A stretch of 64,000 bases of DNA from JAHIEZ01 sp964598275 (GTDB lineage Bacteria > Patescibacteriota > Microgenomatia > UBA12405). Below are positions 42,081-52,200 of this stretch, piece by piece; within the stretch, counting starts at the first letter, position 1; every line of letters begins with the position of its first letter. Location of the stretch: assembly GCA_964598275.1 (NCBI GenBank), contig CAZRAZ010000001.1, forward strand, positions 1 to 64,000, written 5' to 3'. Below the pieces are notes generated by a model that did no database searches, had not been told where the DNA came from, and worked only from the letters and a program-made list of their open reading frames with translations. The position numbers were made by a program, and so were the translations under genes.

Positions 42081-43274
42081 GTGAAAAGATTTTGGCTGTT
42101 TTTGTTTTTGTTGTTTTTGCCAACGCAATTGGGGAGGCATTTTTGGCCTGATTGGAGTAAGGTGGTGGGGATTAGGGTGGATTATCTGTCCCCTACTTTG
42201 TATTTTTTGGACTTGTTGTGGTTTTTGGTTTTTGTTGGCGGATGGAAAGAGGTAAAGGTAAATATAAAAAAATATTGGTGGGTGTTGGTGTTGATAGTAG
42301 TCAATATATTGATAGCAGAGAGGGATTGGCTGACGGTTTATCGGTGGGTGAGAATATTGCAGATGGGGTGGATGGCGGCTTATCTTTTTAAGAACAAGAA
42401 AATATTTGAGGAGCAGTTAATTAGAGTTTTGCCGATTTGGATTGTGTTTGAAAGTTTTTTAGGTTTGGGACAAATTATTTTGGGAGGCAGTTTAGAAGGG
42501 GTGTTTTATTGGCTGGGAGAGAGGAGATTTAGCTATAGCAGTATCGGGACGGCGCAGATGGCGATGATGGGGCACGGGATAGTAAGAGCTTATGGGACAT
42601 TTTCGCATCCGAATAGTATGGCTGGGTTTTTGCTGGTGGCGGAATTGTTGTGGGTTGCTTTTAAGAAAAAAGAAAAACCGGTATGGTGGTGGATGGTGTT
42701 TTGGTCGGGCTGGGTGGGGATAATGTTGTCGGGTAGTAGAACGGTATGGCTGGCAAGCCTGGTGGCTTTAATTTTTAATTTCCAATTTTTAATTTTTAAA
42801 CAAAATAAAATGAAACAATGGGGTTTTTGTTTGATTTTGTTGGGAGTGTTTGTGGTGGTGTTGGCAGGGGTGGGTAGTAATTATGTGGTGGCGGATTGGT
42901 TAGGAGGGTGGGATGGTGAAAGTTTTTTGAAAAGGTGGAATTTAAACATGACAGCTTTAAAAATGATAAGAGATAATCCCCTTTTCGGAGTAGGATTGGG
43001 GAATTTTTTGGTTAAATTGCCGGAGTATCAGAAAGACAATACTTTTTTCTGGTTACAGCCGGTACACAATTGTTTATTATTGTTGATTAGTGAATTGGGA
43101 TTGGCCGGAATTTTGATTTTGGGAAAAATTGGCAAGAGAATAAATTTTAATAAGCGACTTTATAATTTTGTATTAGTGGCGATAATAGTAACAGGGATGG
43201 TGGACCATTACTGGTTGACATTGCCACAGAATAGTTGGCTTTTGGTTGTGTTTGGGGTGATGTTGTTGCGATAA
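42081..43274 (+). CDS. O-antigen ligase/polymerase-like membrane protein (Wzy family)
   Basis: This 397-residue protein has about ten hydrophobic helices. FSHPNSMAGFLLVAELLWVAF and IMLSGSRTVWLASLVALIF are the paired WaaL/Wzy_C landmarks, and NMTALKMIRDNPLFGVGLGNFLVKLPEYQ followed by VHNCLLLLISELGLAGIL is the large periplasmic loop with its conserved His. It joins or ligates surface polysaccharide on the outer face of the membrane. It starts with GTG 42081, five bases after a TACTAT -10-like box. A TTTAATTTCCAATTTTTAATTTTT low-complexity stretch is read in frame as FNFQFLIF. It lies 7 bp before the flippase gene. Confidence 0.82.
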   Translation: MKRFWLFLFLLFLPTQLGRHFWPDWSKVVGIRVDYLSPTLYFLDLLWFLVFVGGWKEVKVNIKKYWWVLVLIVVNILIAERDWLTVYRWVRILQMGWMAAYLFKNKKIFEEQLIRVLPIWIVFESFLGLGQIILGGSLEGVFYWLGERRFSYSSIGTAQMAMMGHGIVRAYGTFSHPNSMAGFLLVAELLWVAFKKKEKPVWWWMVFWSGWVGIMLSGSRTVWLASLVALIFNFQFLIFKQNKMKQWGFCLILLGVFVVVLAGVGSNYVVADWLGGWDGESFLKRWNLNMTALKMIRDNPLFGVGLGNFLVKLPEYQKDNTFFWLQPVHNCLLLLISELGLAGILILGKIGKRINFNKRLYNFVLVAIIVTGMVDHYWLTLPQNSWLLVVFGVMLLR

Positions 43275-43281
43275 TAAATTT

Positions 43282-44625
43282 ATGTTTGAGAAACCGTTGA
43301 TAAATACCTTGGTGCAGATGGCGGGTAAAGGATTAACGATGGTTTTGGGATTGTTTTTGACGGCAATTTTGATCAGGAAATTGGGAGTGAACAAATACGG
43401 CTATTTTGTTTTGATCAGTTCTACCTTTATTATGCTGGATTCAGTAGCCGATTTTGGCAGTAAGATAATCGGGGTAAAAGAGATTTCGGCAAGGCCGGAG
43501 AGAGCCAGGCAAATTTGGCGGGATGTTTTTTGGTTTAGAATACTGATGGCAGGAGCAGCGGTGTTGGTGGGAACGCTGTTTGTATTGTTTTGGCCGGGAT
43601 TGGCAGAGGTAAGAGGGGTGGCTTTATTAGCATTGATAGTAATAGTTTTGACGGTGGCGGCCGGGTCTTTGGAAATTATTTGGCAATGGAAGTTAAAGAT
43701 GGAACTTAAGGTGATTGGCGAAGTGTTGTTTTCGGGTTTATTTTTATTGATAGTGTGGATGTTAAAAGACGAAGTAAGTTTGTGGGGAGTGTATGGGGCG
43801 GTGATAGCGGCTAGAATTTTGAGTTTGTTGGTGGCAATAAAATTATTTTTGGGGACATGGAAGTTTGAAGGAAAAAGATTTTTTGAGATTAATCTAAAAA
43901 GAATGAGGTCGCTTTTGGCGATTTGCTGGCCGATGGGAGTGTACCTGCTAATATTCACGTCGTACGACAGAGTGGTTGATGCGCTGATGATTGACAGATT
44001 TTTAGGGACGGAGGCAGTGGCCAGATATGGTTTGGCTTATAAGATTTACGGGGTATTGATTCAACCGGCTTATTTTTTTACGGCTTCGGTGTTTCCCCTG
44101 ATGGCCCTCCACGGCGGGCAGGCACGCTTCGGTGGGCAGGCACGCTTCGGTGGGCAGACCCGACGAAAGCTCGCAAGCTCGCAATCAGCCGGGCAAGAAA
44201 ATAAATTGTTTAGTAAATCGTTGGCTTGGTTGAGTTTGGGACTGTTACTGATAATTCCACTGACTTTTATATCGGCAGGGTGGATGGTTGGGGTGTTGGC
44301 AGGAAGTGAGTTTGACCAATCGGTGACGGTGTTAAAAATACTTTTGTTAGCGCTGGTGTTTGCCTACTTTAACCACCTGACCGGATTTCAGCTGATATCA
44401 AGAGGAGGACAGGGAAAAATGTTGAAACTGGGAATAGTCAGTTTGGCATTTAATTTCGGAGCTAACTATCTGATAGTGCCGAAATTTGGGATAAACGGAG
44501 CGGCGGGGGTGACGGTGGCAACGGAAGGATTGATGCTGGTGTTGATGACGATGACGTTGAGAACGTCACACCTCGGAGGAGTCAGACCTGCCTGCCGGCA
44601 GACAGGGCCCACCTCCGAGGAGTGA
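43282..44625 (+). CDS. Polysaccharide flippase (Wzx/MATE-like)
   Basis: This 447-residue protein has about 12 hydrophobic segments, starting FEKPLINTLVQMAGKGLTMVLGLFLTAILIRKLGVNKYGYFVLISS, the polysaccharide_synt opening. It would move lipid-linked glycan units across the membrane. Residues about 275-312 (GGQARFGGQARFGGQTRRKLASSQSAGQ region) are not membrane-like; they are encoded by a GC-rich tandem repeat inserted between two helices. The C-terminus (RTSHLGGVRPACRQTGPTSEE) is also entirely repeat-encoded, so the original end has been replaced. Membrane spacing outside these insertions is normal. Confidence 0.85.
   Translation: MFEKPLINTLVQMAGKGLTMVLGLFLTAILIRKLGVNKYGYFVLISSTFIMLDSVADFGSKIIGVKEISARPERARQIWRDVFWFRILMAGAAVLVGTLFVLFWPGLAEVRGVALLALIVIVLTVAAGSLEIIWQWKLKMELKVIGEVLFSGLFLLIVWMLKDEVSLWGVYGAVIAARILSLLVAIKLFLGTWKFEGKRFFEINLKRMRSLLAICWPMGVYLLIFTSYDRVVDALMIDRFLGTEAVARYGLAYKIYGVLIQPAYFFTASVFPLMALHGGQARFGGQARFGGQTRRKLASSQSAGQENKLFSKSLAWLSLGLLLIIPLTFISAGWMVGVLAGSEFDQSVTVLKILLLALVFAYFNHLTGFQLISRGGQGKMLKLGIVSLAFNFGANYLIVPKFGINGAAGVTVATEGLMLVLMTMTLRTSHLGGVRPACRQTGPTSEE
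44107..44190. repeat. GC-rich tandem repeat inserted in the flippase gene
   Basis: The 18-bp unit GGGCAGGCACGCTTCGGT occurs twice in tandem (44116-44133, 44134-44151) and then partially. CTCCACGGCGGG (44107-44118) recurs at 55077-55088 in another gene. The 18-bp unit length keeps the frame. Confidence 0.8.
44566..44625. repeat. Composite palindromic element forming the flippase C-terminus
   Basis: TCACACCTCGGAGGAGT, then CCTGCCTGCCGGCAGACAGG (hairpin), then CCCACCTCCGAGGAGTGA. The last TGA is the flippase stop codon. The left part matches 24608-24624 exactly. Confidence 0.75.
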
Positions 44626-44941
44626 AAAATTTCTTGTGATGACGGATATTTGATAGGGTTTTGAGGCTTTTATAATGACGTATTTCCTTACTCTTTTTGC
44701 CCCAAAATACTAGTTATAACATTTTGAGGGTATTTGTTTTGAGGCTAAAAAAGCGATAAAGCTAAAATAATGACGATTGCAAAACAGTCAACTTCTCTAT
44801 ATGCTAGTTATGACGCTTTTCACATGCCGACAAAGCGAATTGAGGTGTTTGAAGAGGAGATGACATAAAAATAACCGCAATATTCCCGCAAGATAACCGT
44901 ATGCCTTTGAATAAAACATGCAAGAAACATAGAATATTGAT
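44626..44941. other. Intergenic region with repeated short motifs
   Basis: 316 bp without a supportable gene. CTAGTTATAAC and CTAGTTATGAC occur about 100 bp apart, and TGACG is repeated four times next to T-rich tracts. These may be regulatory or decayed repeats. No RNA gene was recognised. Confidence 0.4.
44930..44935 (+). promoter_or_regulatory. -10 box of the epimerase gene
   Basis: TAGAAT ends 6 nt before ATG 44942. Confidence 0.55.
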
Positions 44942-45903
44942 ATGAATCCAAGTTTGCCGACAGTATTAATTTATGGAGTTGACAATTTTGTGGCTCAAAA
45001 GCTGACTTTGGAGATTTTGGGGAAAGACATGAATGTCATCGGAGTGGGGAATTGGGTATCTGGTTTTGGTGATTTGAAAAATTTTGCTTATGTAAATGAT
45101 GTGTCGGAAATAACGGAAGTTTTTGCTTATGTGTTTGATTTTGTGGGCAGTGAACTGGTGTGGAAAAAGGCAGAAGGAATAGGGGCAAAAATTACGGTGA
45201 TATGCAGTAACGATAAAGAGAGAAGTGATTTGATTGAGGAAAAGTTAAAGACAGTTGGGGCCAATTGGCGAATGATAACGGCTAGAGGAGTATATGGGGC
45301 GGGGATGAGAAGAAGAGGATTTTTGGCAGAAGCGATGGTAATGGCGGTAAAAAATCAGAATTTACTATTGCCGCCGGTGGAGGATAAATTCAGAATATTG
45401 GCGGTGGACGATTTGGTGGAAGCGATAATGAGAGCGACTTTTTTGTCGGGAACAGAGAAGGAATTTTTTTGGCTGGAAGGTAAAGAGACAGAAACAAAAG
45501 AGGTGGCCGAAACTTTGATTGACAGGGCAAAAATGACAAGATTTAAAGTGATGGAGGGAGAGAAGACGGAAAAAATAAAAAGTGACGAGGAAATAGAGGA
45601 AAATTGGCGTAAGTTAAGGTGGGAACCGAAGGTCAATTTTTATGATGGGGTGGAGGAGACTTTGCAGTATTTCTTTTCTAAAAGCGATGAGGAGAGCAGA
45701 AAAGGAACAGCCAGAGAAGAGGCGGAGGTGAAGACAGGTTGGCAAAAAATGGAAGTGGTGGTGGAGGATCCAATTGAAGAGGTAAAGAATGTAAAGATAA
45801 AAAAAAGGAAGATAAAAAAGGCAGAGATAAAAGTGGCGATAGAAGATATTAAACCCGCTGACAGTTTTGCAGTCTTGGCTGGCAAGGAAGAACCGGAGGT
45901 GAT
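44942..45903 (+). CDS. NAD-dependent epimerase-like protein, cut by assembly gap
   Basis: About 320 residues are visible. It is a short-chain dehydrogenase/epimerase-like Rossmann protein: a divergent N-terminus (TVLIYGVDNFVAQKLTLEILGK) takes the place of GGxGFIG, and ITARGVYGAGMRRRGFLAEAMVMAVK plus ILAVDDLVEAIMRATFL match the NDP-sugar epimerase core. The Tyr-x3-Lys motif is not evident, so catalysis is doubtful. From residue about 235 the sequence becomes a Lys/Glu-rich linker, which includes the repeat-encoded PADSFAVLAGKE. It runs into the N gap. The linker continues on the other side before a DUF4012 protein, so the two may be one gene. Confidence 0.65.
45854..45892. repeat. Palindromic element copy A (PADSFAVLAGKE)
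   Basis: Begins CCCGCTGACAG and continues through TTGGCTGGC. It matches 54561-54599 at 32 of 39 positions by eye. Read on the plus strand as PADSFAVLAGKE. Confidence 0.75.
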
Positions 45904-46003
45904 NNNNNNNNNNNNNNNNNNNNNNNNNNNNNNNNNNNNNNNNNNNNNNNNNNNNNNNNNNNNNNNNNNNNNNNNNNNNNNNNNNNNNNNNNNNNNNNNN
46001 NNN
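45904..46003. other. Scaffold gap (100 N)
   Basis: A run of exactly 100 N between the epimerase-like and DUF4012 coding segments; true length unknown. Confidence 0.99.
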
Positions 46004-47946
46004 TAATAGTGGAAGAGAGCGAAGAAGAAGAAATTGTTAAAAATAGAGAGGAAGCGGCGATACCAAAGGTGCCGGTGATTAAAAGAAAAAGTAGAAAAGA
46101 AATAAAGTGGACAAAATGGGTTTTCGGGGGGGTGGCGGTGGTCTTGATCGGTCTTTTAATAGTGCCGACGATTTGGGCGGTGGACAGTTATAGGCTTTAT
46201 AAAAAAGCGGAGAGGGTAAAAGAAAAAATAATCAGTAAAGATTATGATGATGCTAGAGATTTAGTGGAAGATTCGGTTAAAAAGATTAGGTCTATAGAAG
46301 GGAGAATCAGTAAATGGGAACTTAATAAATATGATTTTTGGCGGAATTATCAGATAGTATTGAGGGTGGGAGAAGAAGTGTTTTATTTGGAAAAAGAATT
46401 AGTGGGGGTGGCCGAAAAGGGGGAAAAGTTAGGTAAAACAATTTTGGAGAATGGAGAGTTTGACTGGGGCGAAGAATATACTAATTTGAGAGGATCAATG
46501 GCTAGTTTGAGCGCGTCGATAGGGAGAATTCAGGCGAGACTGAAGGGGGATTGGGGGTTTTTGCCGGTAAGATGGAAGAGTTTGCCACAAAAAACGGGGA
46601 GAGACTTGGATGAACTAAGAGAAAAGCTGGATTTGGCAAATGAAATGATGGAGGTATTGCCGGAGATGGTGGGAGCCGGTGGAGAACGGCGGGATTATTT
46701 GGTATTACTGCAAAACGAGACAGAGTTGAGGCCAGGAGGAGGATTTATCGGTTCTTTGGGTTTTTTGTCTTTTGAAGATGGGCATTTGTTGGATTTTGAA
46801 GTAAAGGATGTGTATGAGGCTGACGGACAATTGAAGGGTCATGTGGAGCCGCCGGAGGAGATAAAAAATTATTTAGGAGAGGCGGGTTGGTTTTTGCGGG
46901 ATGCCAATTGGGATGCTGATTTTACGGCGGCCTCGGAGAAGATTTCCTGGTTTTTGCAAAAAGAGTTAGAAAGAGAGGTTGACGGGGTGATTGGAGTTAA
47001 TTTGGCGGTAGCTAAGGGAATTTTGGGGGCAATAGGAGAGGTGAATGTGCCTGATTTTGGAGAAACAATTAACAAAGATAACCTATATGAACAGGCGGAG
47101 TTTTGGGCAGAGGCTAAATTTTTCCCCGGCTCAAGCCAGAAGGCCAGTTTTTTAGGGGGGTTAAGCCGGCAAATGTTTGAGGAAGTTAAAAATTTAACGA
47201 CAGAAAAACAATTGGCTTTGGTGATGGGAATGGTGGATTTGTGGGAGAAAAATGAAATACAAATGGCGATGAAGGATACAAAAGTGGCCGAGAAGATGGC
47301 GGATTTGGGTTGGGATGGAGCAATGTGGGTGGGGGAATGCGGGAAGGACCGTTGTTTGGCGGATTATCTTTATATTGTTGAGGCTAATGTGGGAGTGAAC
47401 AAGGCCAATTATTTTTTGTATAGAAATATTGAACAATTGGTGGAAATATCGGAGAGATCAATTGCGAGAGTGTTAAAAATAAATTATGAAAATACGGCCC
47501 AGAACGACAGTTGGCCGGGGGGAAATTATAAAAACTATATGAGGATTTATTTGCCATTGGAGGCTAATTTAGCAGAAGTGGTGTTAAAAGATGGCAACAA
47601 TCCGGCGGTAAAAAAAGTTTATGGGGATAATGAGATGAAGATAAGGCAGGTGGGAAACAAAAAGGAAATAGGGTTTTTGATGACGGTGCCGGTGGGGGAA
47701 AAGAGAACGGTGGAAGTAAGATATTCGAGTGTAATTAACTTGACGGGGGGAGATAAGTTCTCTTATCTTGGTTATGTGCAAAAGCAGTCTGGTTTTGGGG
47801 ATACGGGGTTGGTAACTTTGGTGTCGCTGCCTGAAGGTTATCAGGCGTTGCAGGTGGAGCCGATGGCAAGTGTGGTAGGCGATAGGTTACTTTTTAATCA
47901 AAAATTAGATAAGGATATTAAAATGGGAGTAGAGATAGGAAAGTGA
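46004..47946 (+). CDS. DUF4012 membrane-anchored protein (possibly 3' part of a fusion)
   Basis: The frame is open from the gap; a GTG at 46009 would give 645 residues. An acidic, then basic stretch precedes one membrane helix (WVFGGVAVVLIGLLIVPTIWAV). The extracellular part holds the DUF4012 signature LLQNETELRPGGGFIGSLGFLSFEDGHL and VDGVIGVNLAVAKGILGAIGEVNVPDFGETI. DUF4012 proteins occur in polysaccharide clusters of Gram-positive and CPR bacteria; their activity is unknown, although a LytR-like fold has been suggested. Because both gap edges encode the same Lys/Glu-rich linker, fusion to the epimerase-like domain is likely. Confidence 0.82.
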
Positions 47947-47960
47947 GGGAAATTATGTTT

Positions 47961-48044
47961 TTCAATCAAGACCACCGTTTTTCTCGCTCTGGTGAATCTG
48001 TTACCAGGTTCAATTTCGCTACGAAAAAGGTGGCCTTGATTGAA
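47961..48044. repeat. Long imperfect hairpin (84 bp) with internal stem
   Basis: TTCAATCAAGACCACC (47961-47976) pairs with GGTGGCCTTGATTGAA (48029-48044) with one mismatch. The stem extends through TTTTTC/GAAAAA, and the loop contains CTGGT/ACCAG. It lies between the DUF4012 stop and the RNHCP gene. It could be a structured RNA, a bidirectional terminator or a mobile repeat. Confidence 0.65.
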
Positions 48045-48046
48045 TT

Positions 48047-48394
48047 ATGAAAATTATGTCTACATATAAATTTTGTGTTTTTGAGAGCGTGAAAAGAAGA
48101 AATATGGTGAGAGTGAGGGAAAATTTTGTGTGCGAGAAGTGTGGAGAAAGAGTAATTGGAGATGGATATACCGACCATTGCCCAAAATGCTTGTGGGGAA
48201 AACATGTAGACGGTAAAGTTCCGGGGGATAGAGCTAGTAATTGTAAGGGTTTAATGGAGCCGATGGAGGCGGTGTATGAAAAAGGCAAATTTAAAATAAG
48301 CTATAAATGCCAGAAATGCGAGCATGAATTTTCCGTAAGAGAGGGGAAAAATGATGATAGAGAAAGGCTGATTGAATTGACAGTGCGGAGATAA
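48047..48394 (+). CDS. RNHCP-domain protein
   Basis: Up to 115 residues long. The conserved domain is VRENFVCEKCGERVIGDGYTDHCPKCLWGKHVDGKVPGDRASNCKGLMEP, matching RNHCP (here the signature reads TDHCPKCLWS/G-KHVD), with two zinc-like Cys pairs and a third CxxC in YKCQKCEHEF. The first 19 residues (MKIMSTYKFCVFESVKRRN) are not usual for the family; GTG 48089 or ATG 48104 may be the true start. Function is unknown; probably a small zinc-binding nucleic-acid-associated protein. Confidence 0.75.
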   Translation: MKIMSTYKFCVFESVKRRNMVRVRENFVCEKCGERVIGDGYTDHCPKCLWGKHVDGKVPGDRASNCKGLMEPMEAVYEKGKFKISYKCQKCEHEFSVREGKNDDRERLIELTVRR

Positions 48395-48417
48395 ATCGGG
48401 GATAGTGCGGGAAAAGG

Positions 48418-48873
48418 TCATGGTGAGTGCAATGATGTGGATAGGGTGGAAAAGTTGATAATGGAGATTTCCTTGATTTTTTTGAGGCGAAAGTCGTTAC
48501 TGATAAAAAATGAGGCTTGGTGATGGATAGCGGTGGCAAGGTGGATGGCATCAGGTGTATTGATGTCGTATTTTGCTCGAATTTGGGCGGCGATAGTGGC
48601 AGTTTGAGGTGTAAAATCTTTGATTTTGACAATGGGGAGATTAAAAAGCTGGTGATAGGCATGAATAATGGAGGTGGAATTTTTTTTGAGGGGCAGGACC
48701 AGACATTCCGTTAGAGTGAGAGAGGAGATGATGACAGATGTATTATTAGCAAGCCAGTTTTTGAGGGCAAGTTGGGTGATGGGTGAATAGTTTGGGTGAC
48801 CTTCGAGGTGATAGATCCAAAAATTGGTATCAACTGATACTATTTCCAACTTTTTCTTTCTTTTTGCAACCAT
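48418..48873 (-). CDS. vapC: PIN-domain ribonuclease toxin (second VapC-like)
   Basis: This 151-residue protein carries the PIN acidic set: VSVDTNFWIYHLEG (first Asp), SSLTLTECLVLPL (Glu), YDINTPDAIHLATAIHH (Asp) and FISNDFRLKKI (last Asp). This spacing is the classical VapC one. The start at 48873 overlaps the antitoxin by 34 bp; a start nearer the conserved domain, for example in-frame codons before IVSVDTN, is possible. It pairs with the AbrB-like gene directly upstream. Confidence 0.85.
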   Translation of the reverse strand: MVAKRKKKLEIVSVDTNFWIYHLEGHPNYSPITQLALKNWLANNTSVIISSLTLTECLVLPLKKNSTSIIHAYHQLFNLPIVKIKDFTPQTATIAAQIRAKYDINTPDAIHLATAIHHQASFFISNDFRLKKIKEISIINFSTLSTSLHSP

Positions 48874-49097
48874 TTTTTGCCTCCACCTTGTGATTGATAT
48901 AATTTTTTGGCCAGACCCTTGGTGTTTACGATGATGTCTTGGTCATTGCCGGATTTTTTTATAATGATTTGATTGTTTTGGATGATCCAGGATAAGGATT
49001 GGTGACTTTTTAGGTTGAGATGTTTTTGGATGGGTTGGGGGATATAGGTTTGCATGTTGGAACTGATTTTTGTTTGGTGGATGTGAAGCTGATTCAT
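48840..49097 (-). CDS. vapB: AbrB/VapB-like antitoxin (second pair)
   Basis: This 85-residue protein has a degenerate SpoVT/AbrB hairpin domain (SSNMQTYIPQPIQKHLNLKSHQSLSWIIQNNQIIIKK) and a C-terminal toxin-binding tail (NTKGLAKKLYQSQGGGKKWLQKERKSW). It is first in the operon. A TAAAAT box lies 6 nt before the ATG. Confidence 0.75.
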   Translation of the reverse strand: MNQLHIHQTKISSNMQTYIPQPIQKHLNLKSHQSLSWIIQNNQIIIKKSGNDQDIIVNTKGLAKKLYQSQGGGKKWLQKERKSWK

Positions 49098-49103
49098 AAA
49101 AGT

Positions 49104-49109
49104 ATTTTA
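49104..49109 (-). promoter_or_regulatory. -10 box of second vapBC
   Basis: TAAAAT on the minus strand ends 6 nt before ATG 49097. Confidence 0.55.
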
Positions 49110-49251
49110 TAAAACTTTTTATTTTGTATTTTTATAGATAGTTGATTGTAACACGAAAAAGAAAGGGGCGGAAGGAGAAGGACGGGCGGGTACGAAAAAG
49201 ATAACTTTGTTTGAATTAAGAAATAAATTTATGAGAGAAGTGAGATGGGAA

Positions 49252-49260
49252 TGTTATAAT
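49252..49260 (+). promoter_or_regulatory. Extended -10 of ftsH
   Basis: TGTTATAAT ends 7 nt before ATG 49268. Confidence 0.65.
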
Positions 49261-49267
49261 CGACATT

Positions 49268-52200
49268 ATGGCAAAAAAGAAAAGTTTAGTGGATCAATGG
49301 CGGGAAAAATTGATGGGCAAGAAGAGAAAGGGGAAAAGGGACAGTGATAATTTGATTCCAAAGGAGATTCTGGATAAATTGCCGCCGGGAGTGAAGATTA
49401 AGAGAATCGAGATTGGACCGAAGCAAATATTAAGAACCTTTATTACCTTGCTTTTGATTTTTTGGGGATTATCGGTGGCGGCGGATTTATTTTTGCCGAA
49501 AGAAATAGTGCAGGTGCCATTGTCAAAAATTATTGAGGCAGTAAAGGAGGATAAGGTAAAAGAGATGGTGGTAAGCGATAACGAAGTGGCGGCGACTTTG
49601 AAGGATGAAGATAAGATGTTGATATCCTCGAAAGAGCCGATGGTGTCGATGAGCGAAATTTTGCAGGGAGAAGGAATAGATGTGGGGAAAATTAATTTTA
49701 GAGTGGAAAATAATAAGGGATGGAAGGCCTTTGGGGAAATATTATCTTTGGTGCTGACAGTAGGATTGCCATTAATGTTGATTTTTTGGATGTTTTCGAG
49801 ACAGGCGGGTAAAGGAGGGGCGGGAGGGATGTTTGGTTTTGGCAAGTCAACGGCAAAATTATTTATTAAAGGCAAACAAAGCTTGAAATTTGCTGATGTA
49901 GCGGGAGTAGAGGAGGCTAAAAATGATTTGATGGAAGTGGTGGATTTTTTGAAACATCCGGAAAAATATAGAAAAATGGGAGCAAGAGCGCCCAAGGGAG
50001 TGTTGCTGGTAGGGCCGGCGGGAGTGGGAAAAACACTTTTAGCCAGAGCGGTGGCAGGTGAAGCAAACGTGCCGTTTTATTCAATGGCAGGATCGGAATT
50101 TATGGAAATGCTGGTAGGTGTCGGGGCATCTGTAAGCGGGGAAACTCCGGTGCTGGTGAGAGAAAAGAGGGGGGTGAGATTGGTGCCAGTGGCGGAGGTG
50201 GTCGATGCTTATTACAAGAAAGGGGAAAGTGAAATGATGAAGAAAGTGAAAGGTTTGAAGACTTTGGGTTTTGATAAAAAAGAGAATAAATTTTGGGGAA
50301 CGAGATCAAAAAAGAGCAAAAAGTTGGTTTTTGGAGGTAGCGCTTGGAAGTCGGTAGAGGCGGTTTATAGGCATAAAGTGAAAGAGATGTATGAGGTTGA
50401 GTTTTTGGGGGGTAAGTTGGAAACTACCGGCGATCATAGTGTTTTTGTAAGGCGGAGCGGTTGGATAGAAGCAAAGCGAGTGGACGAATTGAAAAAAGGA
50501 GATATTTTGGTTAACTTGCCGATGAAGACCAGATATTGGGATGGGGATTTGAAACGGACTTTGCATAGGATTAAAGCACATAAGTTTAAAATGAAACTCG
50601 ATGATTTATGGTTGAATGTGTGGCGGGATGATGAGGCGGAGTGGAAGAAATATGATTACGTAAGGCGAAATGCTTTGGGTTTGAAACAAAGCGAGTTGGG
50701 AGAGCAGGTGGGGGTGTGCCAGATGACGGTGAGTAACTGGCAGAGGGATATTCATGTGCCCAGATTGGTTTCAAAGAAGTTAGTCAAGTTGAATTTACCG
50801 GAAAAAGTGAAAGTGACGAAAGATTTAATGTGGCTTTTGGGGATTTATACAGCAGAAGGAAGAGGAAGCGGCAGATTGGAGTTTACTTTTGGAAGCACAG
50901 AGAAAGAATTGATTTTGAAGACGGCCAGGTTGATGAAAAAAGCGTTTGGTTTGGGGGAACCAAAGATAAAAGCGACAGAAACTAACAGTATAAAAGTGAC
51001 ATATTATTCGCATCATTTGGGAAGATTTTTTGGGCATTATTGTGGTAACGGCAGTCATAATAAGAAGATACCGGAGTTTCTTTGGGACTTGCCGAGGGAA
51101 TATTTTTTGAATTTTTTGAAGGGATGGGTAGATGGCGATGGTTATGTTTATAGAGAGGGTAAATTGACCGGAGTGTCGGTGAGCCATAGATTAATAAGGG
51201 AATTGGCCTGGTTGAGTTGTATGCATGGGATTAAGGTGGGTGTTAGGGAAGAATTGATGAAAGGAGGACGAGTGATTAGGACTAAACCTTTACCGGATAG
51301 TAGGGCATGGAAGCTGATTATTGGCAAGACGAGCAATCCGTTTTTGAAAAAGAAAGCTAAATATCCGAGTCAGTTTAAGAAATGTTATATAAAAAAGATT
51401 GTAAAAAAGAAATTTGATGGTTATGTTTACGATTTGTGCGGAGTGGAAAATGAAGGGTTTTTTGGAGGAGAGAAGCCGATGTTGTTGCACAACTCCAGGG
51501 CGAGAGACCTCTTTTCGACGGCGAAAAAGGCAGGCAGGGCGATTATCTTTATTGACGAGATTGATGCCATCGGGCGGATGAGGGGAGGAATAGACGGAGG
51601 ACATGGAGAAAGAGAACAAACTTTAAATCAGATACTGGTGGAAATGGACGGATTTGACGCCAATACGACGGTGGTAGTGCTGGCGGCAAGTGTTGTGGGA
51701 GAAACGCCAATTATGATTAAGGAGGATGACGAGGTACGAGTTGAGGGAATTGGAAGGCTTATTGATAGATATTTTGACGGCGAAGAGGAGGGAGAGGTGG
51801 AAGTGAAAGGAATAGAAACGTTGGGGTTTGAACGAAAAAAATATAAACACAATTTGCATAGGAAAAATTTGTACTTTAGTCACAGCGCTTTTAAGAAAGT
51901 AAATAGCGTATTTAGGCATAAAGTGAAGGAGATTTATGAAATTAAATATATAGGAGGAGAGTTGCGAGCGACGGGAAGTCATTCGGTTTTTGTTAGAAGT
52001 TATAAGGGTTTGGTGACTAAGGCGGTGTCAGAGCTAAAACAGGGTGATGTCTTGGTGGACGTTCCTTTTAAAGTGAATCGGACTAATAAGGAATTAAGAA
52101 AATTGCGGGCTCATAAGTTTGAGGAGAATTGGAGGATGGAGTTGCCGGTTTTTGATATTGAACTGGAAGAGGAATGGCAGGGTAAATATGCTTATGCTAT

